Positions 1-5,834 of a DNA stretch of 13,556 bases are shown here, one piece after another. A model generated the notes under the pieces. It was not told where the DNA came from, did no database searches, and saw nothing but the letters and a program-made list of their open reading frames with translations. How positions within the stretch are numbered: position 1 is the stretch's first letter; every line of letters begins with the position of its first letter. Made by a program: the position numbers and the translations under genes. The DNA is from Verrucomicrobiota bacterium (GTDB lineage Bacteria; Verrucomicrobiota; Verrucomicrobiia; Chthoniobacterales; Xiphinematobacteraceae), in NCBI GenBank assembly GCA_003176035.1, contig PSRL01000112.1, positions 1 to 13,556 of the forward strand. The letters run 5' to 3'.

Positions 1-106
1 CTTTTTTCCAAAATAAATTCGTCGCGTACGCCAATAAAATATAATTGCTATCTATTTAGTTGCCGAAGTAATACAACACCCAAATATCAAAAGCATTATC
101 AATAAT

Positions 107-745
107 TTGAATAAATCTCAACAGACAGCACTAAACTATGTTATGTGGCAAGAACGTGACGATAACTGTGCTATATTAAAAAAAGCTATTGCAGCGGGAG
201 CTGATGGCATCTTAAAAAGTAATACAGATGGTTTACGGCAAACGGCTTGGCATCCGTATGAAGCTCGCGTACGGGTTCCCAGAGGGGAAGTTAGTGAAGC
301 TAGTGCATGGACTTCCAGCGAGGAACGCAGTTTTTATAATAGTTTGGTTAAAATATTACTTTGTTCTGATCTTGTAAAACGATGGATTAATGAGCCTAAC
401 CAAAAAGGAGAAATAGCTTTGCATAAAGCTGTTCAATTTTGTGAATCAGAAACAGTAAAAAATATGATTAATAATGGTGGAGCTTCGGTCCAGTACACCA
501 ATCCTCAAGCTGGTGAGAATGTATTGCATTTAGCAAAGACTGCAGAAATGATTGAGTTGCTGATCGCAAACGGTGCAAAAATCCATATTAATTCTCCTAA
601 TTTGCAGGGGCATACTCCGTTCCGGAAAGCGGTAATGGAAAAGCGTCTGAATGTTGCTAAAGCACTGAGTCAAAATGGCGCTGATACTAAAATCCATGAC
701 ACCATTAAAATAAAGTTATTGTCCCGATTAACTCAACGTAAGTGA
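107..745 (+). CDS. Ankyrin-repeat protein, probably 5'-truncated or frameshifted
   Basis: The 212 residues from a TTG codon contain ankyrin-type helix-turn-helix repeats. Recognisable copies are GEIALHKAVQF near residue 102, GENVLHLAKTAEMIELLIANGA near 136-157, and GHTPFRKAVMEKRLNVAKALSQNGAD near 168-193; a first one (QQTALNYV, AILKKAIAAGAD) lies at the very N-terminus. Ankyrin repeats bind proteins; the partner cannot be told. There is no signal peptide, membrane segment or enzymatic domain. The start is doubtful: the frame stays open back to 38, the upstream codons still read like the end of a previous repeat (LVAEVIQHPNIKSIINN), and no good ATG or ribosome-binding site is seen before the stop at 35-37. 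Residues 36-95 are a non-repeat insertion. The gene is visibly richer in A+T than everything to its right, which suggests transfer or relaxed selection. Ankyrin identity is fairly sure; intactness is not. Confidence 0.6.
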   Translation: MNKSQQTALNYVMWQERDDNCAILKKAIAAGADGILKSNTDGLRQTAWHPYEARVRVPRGEVSEASAWTSSEERSFYNSLVKILLCSDLVKRWINEPNQKGEIALHKAVQFCESETVKNMINNGGASVQYTNPQAGENVLHLAKTAEMIELLIANGAKIHINSPNLQGHTPFRKAVMEKRLNVAKALSQNGADTKIHDTIKIKLLSRLTQRK

Positions 746-986
746 TGCAGGCTGAACTAAAAGTGCTTCAGCAACTATAATGAAAATATACTCTCTCCGA
801 AATCCATAATTTTTAAGGATTGACTTCGGAGGCCTGTGAATGTTCCTGTTGCGATCCCGTCCTCTCCTACGTCTTATTTTAAATCCCTTGCCCCTCTCTT
901 CAGCGAGGGACCCATACGGAGATATTACCGCTGTTAGATAAGCGCATTTGCTTTGATTCAGTATAAGCATAGAAGTCATCGTTGCA

Positions 987-1172
987 ATGGCCCGAACGAA
1001 TGTTTCAAATTCTCAGGGGAATTTCCTTTTGGCCATTGCTATGGAACGGATCTATGGCATGAAAGCGAAAGACTCGATTAAAGCATTTCTGCCGATTCTA
1101 CAGAAACTGGTTGTATTAGGTACTGTTTATGCATCCGCACTAACAATTCAAAACAACCAGTTTAGTATGTAA
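987..1172 (+). CDS. Doubtful small ORF, 61 residues
   Basis: An ATG-started frame of 61 codons, not recognised. It has a mildly hydrophobic central and C-terminal stretch (LPILQKLVVLGTVYASAL) and no known motif. Its 3' end overlaps the stop codon of the convergent L,D-transpeptidase gene by 11 bases. No Shine-Dalgarno sequence lies upstream, and the second half contains both arms of an 11-bp inverted repeat (1104-1114 and 1153-1163). It could be a degraded gene remnant or chance coding; I would not rely on it. Confidence 0.2.
   Translation: MARTNVSNSQGNFLLAIAMERIYGMKAKDSIKAFLPILQKLVVLGTVYASALTIQNNQFSM
1104..1163. repeat. 11-bp perfect inverted repeat at the 3' end of the L,D-transpeptidase gene
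   Basis: AAACTGGTTGT at 1104-1114 is the exact reverse complement of ACAACCAGTTT at 1153-1163, with a 38-nt spacer. The right arm includes two bases of the TAA stop of the minus-strand L,D-transpeptidase gene. In that transcript it would fold into a long-looped stem right at the end of the message, possibly ending or stabilising it. No T-run follows, so it is not a typical intrinsic terminator. Confidence 0.5.
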
Positions 1173-1755
1173 TTTTTACCGGTGTGCCAACTGGCGTATT
1201 TTCGAAAAAGATGGCGGCCATTTTTTCTGGCATACGGATGCATCCGTGTGAGTCAGGGACGCCTGGTAAAAATCCGGCGTGAGTTCCGACTCCGCCGTGT
1301 AGCCGCATAAAATATGGCATCGCAGCGCCGCGGAATGACGTACCGGGCGGCTTGGTGTCGTTGGCGCTTACGTTAGCGACCACCACAGTGCCATTTGCGT
1401 CAACGAAATCGCCATAAAGACTTGAAACATGATCTCTGTCCTTTTGAATGACCCGGAAATTGCCGGCAGGGGTGTCGTAACCTTCCCGTCCAGTGGAGAC
1501 AGGACACATGCCAACCAGCTGACCGCCTTTATAATAGTACATTACTTGGCGAGTGAGGTTGAGCACCATAGACGGAGAGCCACTCACATTGTCTCCGTCC
1601 CAGTAAGACTTTGAGTCCGAACGTGAAGCGCCATCTGAGCCACTTGCTCCAAGATATGGCGTAGAAGAGCGTCGGTCGGGGCCGGCACAGCCCACAGCGA
1701 GTAAACTTAGTGCCGCCCAGGCGGTTACTTTCAGCCAAGAAAGCGGTCTTTTCAT
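1162..1755 (-). CDS. L,D-transpeptidase (YkuD family) lipoprotein
   Basis: Predicted peptidoglycan L,D-transpeptidase, which forms 3-3 cross-links or attaches proteins to meso-diaminopimelate. Of the 197 residues, the first 23 are a lipoprotein signal: positively charged MKRPLSWLK, a hydrophobic core, and lipobox LAVGC with the lipidated Cys at 23. A Ser/Gly/Asp-rich linker runs to about residue 60, followed by a YkuD catalytic domain from about 62 to 197. The family signature is complete: HGG at 153-155, H159, and SHGCIRM at 169-175 with nucleophile Cys172. The protein should be anchored to a membrane facing the periplasm. There is no LysM or other wall-binding domain. It starts with ATG without a Shine-Dalgarno sequence, from a promoter so close that the mRNA is nearly leaderless. 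It is transcribed alone, divergently from the fmdB-like gene. The exact physiological role among YkuD enzymes cannot be deduced. Confidence 0.93.
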   Translation of the reverse strand: MKRPLSWLKVTAWAALSLLAVGCAGPDRRSSTPYLGASGSDGASRSDSKSYWDGDNVSGSPSMVLNLTRQVMYYYKGGQLVGMCPVSTGREGYDTPAGNFRVIQKDRDHVSSLYGDFVDANGTVVVANVSANDTKPPGTSFRGAAMPYFMRLHGGVGTHAGFLPGVPDSHGCIRMPEKMAAIFFENTPVGTPVKITY

Positions 1756-1766
1756 ATGATAGCTAA

Positions 1767-1795
1767 CTATTAATGTAAGAAATGGTAGCGGTCAA
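1767..1795 (-). promoter_or_regulatory. Promoter of the L,D-transpeptidase gene
   Basis: On the minus strand, TTGACC (1795-1790) and TAATAG (1772-1767) are separated by exactly 17 bases, a near-consensus sigma-70-type promoter. The expected transcription start, about 7 bases beyond the -10 box, falls near 1760, only about 5 bases before the ATG at 1755. The message would be leaderless or nearly so. Confidence 0.65.
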
Positions 1796-1818
1796 GTCTG
1801 CGGCCTGCCAGCGGCGTG

Positions 1819-1847
1819 TTGCGAAATGTACTTTCGTCGTGTAAAAT
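1819..1847 (+). promoter_or_regulatory. Promoter of the fmdB-like gene
   Basis: TTGCGA (1819-1824) and TAAAAT (1842-1847) are separated by 17 bases, giving a predicted start near 1854 and a leader of about 20 nt before the ATG at 1873. It lies back to back with the L,D-transpeptidase promoter, with 23 bp between the two -35 boxes, so one regulator bound in between could affect both. Confidence 0.55.
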
Positions 1848-1872
1848 CCGAGGTTTTTATTATAAAACGACC

Positions 1873-2187
1873 ATGCCCACATACGAATACGAATGCGAGA
1901 AATGCCAAAAACATTTCGAAATATTTCAATCTATGAAAGACCAAGCGTTGACCGAATGTCCCGCTTCTCATTGCCAGATGGAGGCGTGGGGCCATGGAAA
2001 GGTCAAGCGGTTGCTTGGAACCGGCGCGGGCCTCATTTTCAAAGGCAGTGGTTTTTATATTACGGATTACCGCAGTCAGGGTTATCAGGAAGCCGCTAAA
2101 AAGGAGAAGGGGGAAAAGAAACCCGCTCAAAAGGAGGCCCCACCTCAGTCGGGATCGCCGACCAAGCCAAAGCCGGCAGACAAGTAA
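1873..2187 (+). CDS. FmdB-family zinc-ribbon protein
   Basis: A 104-residue protein opening with the FmdB signature MPTYEYECEKC, followed by FEIFQSM, a second cysteine pair, and then KVKRLLGTGAGLIFKGSGFYITDYR, which is characteristic of the family. Metal ligands are C8 and C11 (CxxC) and C29 and C34; the second pair is spaced CX4C (CPASHC) instead of the usual CxxC. From about residue 75 the tail is low-complexity, rich in Lys, Pro, Glu and Gln, and probably disordered. FmdB proteins are small putative regulatory or metal-binding proteins with no firmly established biochemical role. I chose ATG 1873 over an in-frame upstream start at 1816 because family members begin MPTYEY and the promoter (1819-1847) lies inside the longer version. 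The next gene starts 11 bases after the stop, so the two are probably co-transcribed. Confidence 0.88.
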   Translation: MPTYEYECEKCQKHFEIFQSMKDQALTECPASHCQMEAWGHGKVKRLLGTGAGLIFKGSGFYITDYRSQGYQEAAKKEKGEKKPAQKEAPPQSGSPTKPKPADK

Positions 2188-2198
2188 GCAGTTTGATC

Positions 2199-3512
2199 AT
2201 GCGCTGGATCCTGTGCGTCTTTTTATTGATTCTGGCATGGGATCTGAATTTTGGGAGGCTTTTGGCAAGCCCCCTTCCGACGCCGCAGAGAAGCGTTTCA
2301 CGCCAGTTTGTAATTTACGGTAAAAGGAAGGATTTGGTTGCCTATGCAATGCGGCGTGCGGAGGACCTGGCAAGTCGCTGGAATGCTCTGTTTCAGCCGG
2401 AGGGAGTTAACTGGAGAAATCCGATCATCATTCGGTTAGTGGACGAACCATCGGCCAGAAGGCTGCGGATGCCCTTTAAAACGAAATTGCTACTTACCGA
2501 TGATCACCAGCTGAAAGTGCAGCTTGATGTTCCGGATTGGGGGGAAACACACGCACTCGAATTTGATTGGAGAGTACTGCAAGCGCTTGCCTTACGGAAC
2601 GCCTATGCCGCTCACCCTCCCAGCCTGGGGAGTCAATACCGTCAGCCTCCCGCTTGGATCATAGACGGTGCACTGCAGGAGGTGCTGAAGAGAGAATTAG
2701 GAGATTTTATTCGATCTCATGTCGCAGCATTGGCAGGAGCACAACCTCTGGATCTCAAAGGCTTTCTTGCTGAGAATCCGGAAATGATGGACGCCGTTTC
2801 GCGCACCATTTACCGAGTAAAAGCGCGCGCACTTTTGCAAGCCCTCACTGAACTCCCTGCTGGTAGTGCAGGCATATGTTCCTTCCTTTCAAACCCAGCT
2901 GCCTGGGATGGCACTCCTGCGACATTGTTAGCTTATTTTCCCGCGTTGAAGGGAAATGTAAATACCCTGGTCAAAGTATGGGGATTAAACTTGGTGCGCC
3001 CCACCGTGCTGCAAAGAGCGCTTCCGCTCACTTTGAATGAGACCGCCCAACGTTTGGATGCGGTCCTTTCGATCTCCCTTCCGCAAGGTGTGAAAATACC
3101 TAAAGAAAAGATAATTACCAAAATGGAAGCGTTTCGTTTGATAGCGACTGCACCTCAGTATCAATCTTCCCTTCGTGGCAAAGCCCAGGATCTCCTGCTT
3201 CTCAGTTTGCGTGCGAACCCCATGTACCGGCCGCTCATTGACGAATACAGAGGAATCCTGGAAACCCTTCTTCGAAATCCGCGCAAAAACGTGCAGGAGC
3301 GTATCCAAGACGCGGAAAAACGGCGGCGTAATTTAAATCAACAGTGCGGTGCCATCGAAGATTATCTGAATTGGTTCGACACTCTGGTTCGGAGGGATGA
3401 ATCGTCGCCATTTCAATCCATTTTGGAAAATGACCAACGCCGACGGGCTCCTCCTTGGCGTTCAGACGCTGTCTCTCATGCCTTAGATACGGCCGAAGCA
3501 GCCGGCTGGTAA
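2199..3512 (+). CDS. Secreted protein resembling a gluzincin peptidase without the HExxH site
   Basis: A 437-residue protein starting at ATG 2199, with an alternative TTG two codons earlier. Residues 1-25 are a signal peptide (MRWILCVFLLILAW core, cleavage near LLASP), so export is expected. The N-terminal region around 37-80 (FVIYGKRKDLVAYAMRRAEDLASRW) and the motif PPAWIIDGALQE at 150-161 resemble the peptidase-MA-like arrangement, in which a conserved P-x-W-(I/L)-x-(E/D)-G segment follows the zinc-binding HExxH helix. Here the equivalent helix reads VLQALALRNAY near 126-136 and has no HExxH, so metalloprotease activity is unlikely. The C-terminal half is helical (to about 437) with a Lys/Arg-rich stretch near 360-377, ending QCGAIEDYLNWFDT and a Pro-rich tail. 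Specific function is unknown. It sits 11 bases behind the fmdB-like gene, so the two are likely an operon. Confidence 0.75.
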   Translation: MRWILCVFLLILAWDLNFGRLLASPLPTPQRSVSRQFVIYGKRKDLVAYAMRRAEDLASRWNALFQPEGVNWRNPIIIRLVDEPSARRLRMPFKTKLLLTDDHQLKVQLDVPDWGETHALEFDWRVLQALALRNAYAAHPPSLGSQYRQPPAWIIDGALQEVLKRELGDFIRSHVAALAGAQPLDLKGFLAENPEMMDAVSRTIYRVKARALLQALTELPAGSAGICSFLSNPAAWDGTPATLLAYFPALKGNVNTLVKVWGLNLVRPTVLQRALPLTLNETAQRLDAVLSISLPQGVKIPKEKIITKMEAFRLIATAPQYQSSLRGKAQDLLLLSLRANPMYRPLIDEYRGILETLLRNPRKNVQERIQDAEKRRRNLNQQCGAIEDYLNWFDTLVRRDESSPFQSILENDQRRRAPPWRSDAVSHALDTAEAAGW

Positions 3513-3574
3513 GAGCCGAAGGAAAAATTTGATTTACTAAAAAAAGTGCAAGATGGCCGCTTGCGGTTTATAAA

Positions 3575-5242
3575 GTGGCTCTTCTTTCAATTTCTATGGC
3601 TCATGAGCATCTCCGAAAATTTCCAGCCCGTTGGGACTTTGCTTATTGGCCTATTTTGGGAATTATTTTTGTCTTAGCCATCCGGCTGCGGGCCGAACTG
3701 CCGTTGATTCCGTTTTTAGACTTTGATTCCTGGGATTACTTATCGCCTGCGATGAGTTCCTTAGTCCATGGAGCCGCTGCACCGACATACCGTGAATTTC
3801 TCTACCCGTGGTTGCTGGAGCAGCTTTTGCGTATCCAACCGAATTTTGCGGCAATTTCCGGAGTCCAACATGGGATGGGGATATTAGCCGGCGGTTTTCT
3901 CATATTAGCTTGGCATCGGATGCGCGTCTTTTTACCCCAAGGACTGCTCACGGAGACTTTTCACCGGCTGGGTGGTTTGATCATCGCGACACTTTATTTA
4001 TTTTCGACAATTCTTGTGTTGGATGAACATAAAATTCGGCCCGAGGCATTTTTTATCTTTGATATTGCGCTTTGCCTTTGGCTGGCTACCGAGTTTTCGC
4101 GAAAAGTATTTCGCTTTCGTTTTGACTTTCAAGCCGGGATTTTTGCGGCCTGTCTTATTTTTTTATCCTCGGCAGCGTACTATTTACGGCCTTACTTTGG
4201 ATTTGGAGTGGCCTGCGCGCTCTTGCCGGTCTTCATTGCGCTCATTTGCAGGCCCGGCAACGGAGCGGCAAAAGTCGGATCTGTGATTTGTGGTTTAGGG
4301 TTGGTAGCTGGCTTATTGGTATGGCCGGACCATTGGGTGCATTCGGCAGCCGGACGTACAGGCAACAAATACTTTCTGGCTGAGTCGCTTTTCTGTTCCT
4401 CAGCGGAAATAGTTTACGATGTCGTACAAAAAGACGCACACGTCCTTTCCCCATCCGACTCCAAGCGTCCCATCGTAGAAAACTTTCTGCGATCCATGAA
4501 TCAGGTCATTGGGCATCCCTCGAAGGCCTACGCGGGTTTCATTCGTTTTGATCCGGACGATGTTCGATATTTGGGTCCCTGCGGAGAATTAATCCGGAGT
4601 TTGAATCACAATGAAAGCGAGATAAAAAACTTTTATTCCCATTACTATCTTCGCGCCTGGAAAGAATATCCGGTACGCATGATAGAGAAGATAACCGCTC
4701 AATTGTGGTTTTTTTTCTCTCCGCCACGATATCGGATTTATGATCCGGAAAAAGACATCGATGTGCGCTTACAACTGAGGCGAAGCAAACAAGTGTTACT
4801 TGAAAATCGGCCATACAGATGGGCGCCGTTTCAGGACTACACAAATGGGATTTTATCTTTGCAGGAGATTCCTCAATCCGTACACATGCCTGCCTTTGCA
4901 GTGTTGGCGGGACATGTCATGAATCCTCTTTATTCTGTTTCCTTACTGCTTGTTCTTATTGTCGCAGCTATATTGCAATTTGGTTGGATGAAATTGAAAG
5001 ATCCGGGATTTAAAACCGCAAGTCTCTGGGCGCTTTATTTATTTTCATATAACATCGGGATGTCCTTTACGATCGCATTTGTATTTGTCATGGGGCAAAG
5101 GCGCTATACCTTCGGGCAAACGCCACTCAGCGCTATGAGTCAATGCTTTGCTTTGGTGCTTCTCGTGTCTTTTATTTCGGTATTCATACAATCGTTCAAA
5201 GAAAAGCCGCCGCGGAACGGCGACAGTGGAGTTCCTTGCTAG
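3575..5242 (+). CDS. Polytopic membrane protein, GT-C glycosyltransferase-like
   Basis: 555 residues with about ten hydrophobic segments: near 24-42, 95-115, 130-148, 158-172, 188-203, 207-226, 232-249, and a C-terminal group from about 445 to 540. After the first membrane segment comes a loop with FLDFDSWDYLSPA (47-59) and then PTYREFLYPWLL (near 70-81). This acidic D-x-D/Y loop, followed by an arginine-containing YP segment, is typical of GT-C lipid-phospho-sugar glycosyltransferases such as the ArnT/PMT-like group. A large soluble stretch at about 265-440 lies between the two membrane bundles, and GQRRYTFGQTPL near 510-521 resembles the conserved RY-P motif before the last helices of such proteins. 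The substrate is unknown and the assignment is by architecture. The start could be GTG 3575 or ATG 3596; neither has a Shine-Dalgarno sequence. It stands 62 bases after the previous gene and convergent to rpsA-grx. Confidence 0.7.
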   Translation: MALLSISMAHEHLRKFPARWDFAYWPILGIIFVLAIRLRAELPLIPFLDFDSWDYLSPAMSSLVHGAAAPTYREFLYPWLLEQLLRIQPNFAAISGVQHGMGILAGGFLILAWHRMRVFLPQGLLTETFHRLGGLIIATLYLFSTILVLDEHKIRPEAFFIFDIALCLWLATEFSRKVFRFRFDFQAGIFAACLIFLSSAAYYLRPYFGFGVACALLPVFIALICRPGNGAAKVGSVICGLGLVAGLLVWPDHWVHSAAGRTGNKYFLAESLFCSSAEIVYDVVQKDAHVLSPSDSKRPIVENFLRSMNQVIGHPSKAYAGFIRFDPDDVRYLGPCGELIRSLNHNESEIKNFYSHYYLRAWKEYPVRMIEKITAQLWFFFSPPRYRIYDPEKDIDVRLQLRRSKQVLLENRPYRWAPFQDYTNGILSLQEIPQSVHMPAFAVLAGHVMNPLYSVSLLLVLIVAAILQFGWMKLKDPGFKTASLWALYLFSYNIGMSFTIAFVFVMGQRRYTFGQTPLSAMSQCFALVLLVSFISVFIQSFKEKPPRNGDSGVPC

Positions 5243-5267
5243 AGATTTTCCATATAGTGAAATCTCT
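5241..5267 (+). terminator. Stem-loop at the stop of the GT-C-like gene
   Basis: AGAGATTT (5241-5248) pairs perfectly with AAATCTCT (5260-5267) around an 11-nt loop, starting inside the TAG stop codon. No T-run follows, so it may be a 3'-end stabilising hairpin or a weak terminator. Confidence 0.35.
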
Positions 5268-5395
5268 ATAAATGAGAGCAACGTTGTGGGTCTTTTTCCC
5301 TCAGCCATTGTTGCAAAACTAATTCCATATCAATGGATATAGCCTTGCTTTTGCGCCGCGCCCGAAGAAAAAATACCATCCGAATTTGTGATCAT

Positions 5396-5417
5396 TTTAT
5401 AGCGGTTTCGCTATAAA
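5396..5417. terminator. 9-bp hairpin between convergent genes
   Basis: TTTATAGCG (5396-5404) and CGCTATAAA (5409-5417) form a perfect 9-bp stem with a GTTT loop. It lies between the converging GT-C-like gene and the rpsA-grx unit, directly beyond the stronger minus-strand terminator, and may add transcriptional insulation from either side. Confidence 0.4.
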
Positions 5418-5455
5418 TAAAAAGCCCGACCTTCTCTTAATAAAGAAGGCCGGGC
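5411..5455 (-). terminator. Intrinsic terminator of the rpsA-grx unit
   Basis: Read on the minus strand, GCCCG plus CCTTCT (5455-5444, one internal mismatch) pairs with AGAAGG plus CGGGC (5435-5424) around an 8-nt loop. It is followed by TTTTTATTTAT (5423-5413). This is a classical GC-rich stem with a T-run, 33 bases after the glutaredoxin stop. Confidence 0.85.
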
Positions 5456-5488
5456 CTCTTTGGTGGGAAACTTCGAAAAGATTACCTG

Positions 5489-5827
5489 CTATGGTTTTAA
5501 TTTGACCATAGCGGCGTGTTGCTCATCTGTGCATGGTGCATTTATCGGCACGTCAGTAGGTTGTGCTGAAGCTTCAACAAAGCTATGGGAAAGGAGATAA
5601 CCTTCTAATTCTTCGCCACTAATGTCAGCTAGCATCTGATCATTAACGACGACGCAAGGAGAGAGCGGTTGGCCGCTTTTTTGCTCCATTTCCCACCGAA
5701 ACTGAGGATTCTTTATAATGTCCTTTTCTTCGTAGGAGAGGTTGTATTTTGCTAAAATAGCTCGGACGCCGTTACTCCATCCGCACGAAGTTTTCAAATA
5801 CGCAGTAATTTTCGGTTTCTCTTTCAT
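5489..5827 (-). CDS. Glutaredoxin-family protein with CGWS active site
   Basis: A 112-residue thioredoxin-fold protein from ATG 5827. The strand KITAYLKTSCGWSNG carries the active site C15-G-W-S18, a single-cysteine variant of the CPYC/CGFS motif, so it is a monothiol type by sequence. SPCVVV at 56-61 occupies the place of the cis-proline TVP loop, with an extra Cys58 next to the proline, and LADISGEELEGYL supplies the C-terminal helix usual for glutathione-binding glutaredoxins. About 30 residues of extension (81-112) follow, containing Cys99. Roles could be glutathione-dependent reduction or Fe-S cluster handling; this is inferred. It starts 7 bases after the rpsA stop and shares that transcript. 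A GTG at 5857 would give ten extra residues but lies inside rpsA and lengthens the family N-terminus. There is no Shine-Dalgarno sequence, so translational coupling to rpsA is likely. Confidence 0.85.
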   Translation of the reverse strand: MKEKPKITAYLKTSCGWSNGVRAILAKYNLSYEEKDIIKNPQFRWEMEQKSGQPLSPCVVVNDQMLADISGEELEGYLLSHSFVEASAQPTDVPINAPCTDEQHAAMVKLKP

Positions 5828-5834
5828 GGATGTA

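Noticed and set aside
892..909. CCCTC/GAGGG hairpin after the ankyrin gene
   Set aside because: Five pairs only and no T-run; probably incidental.
728..979. 83-codon minus-strand ORF after the ankyrin gene
   Set aside because: Overlaps the ankyrin 3' end, has an arginine-run composition (RRRRGRDRNRN) typical of chance frames, and no promoter or ribosome site.
3557..3571. CCGC-TT-GCGG-TTTAT terminator-like motif before the GT-C-like gene
   Set aside because: The stem is only 3-4 pairs with a tiny loop, too weak to call a terminator.
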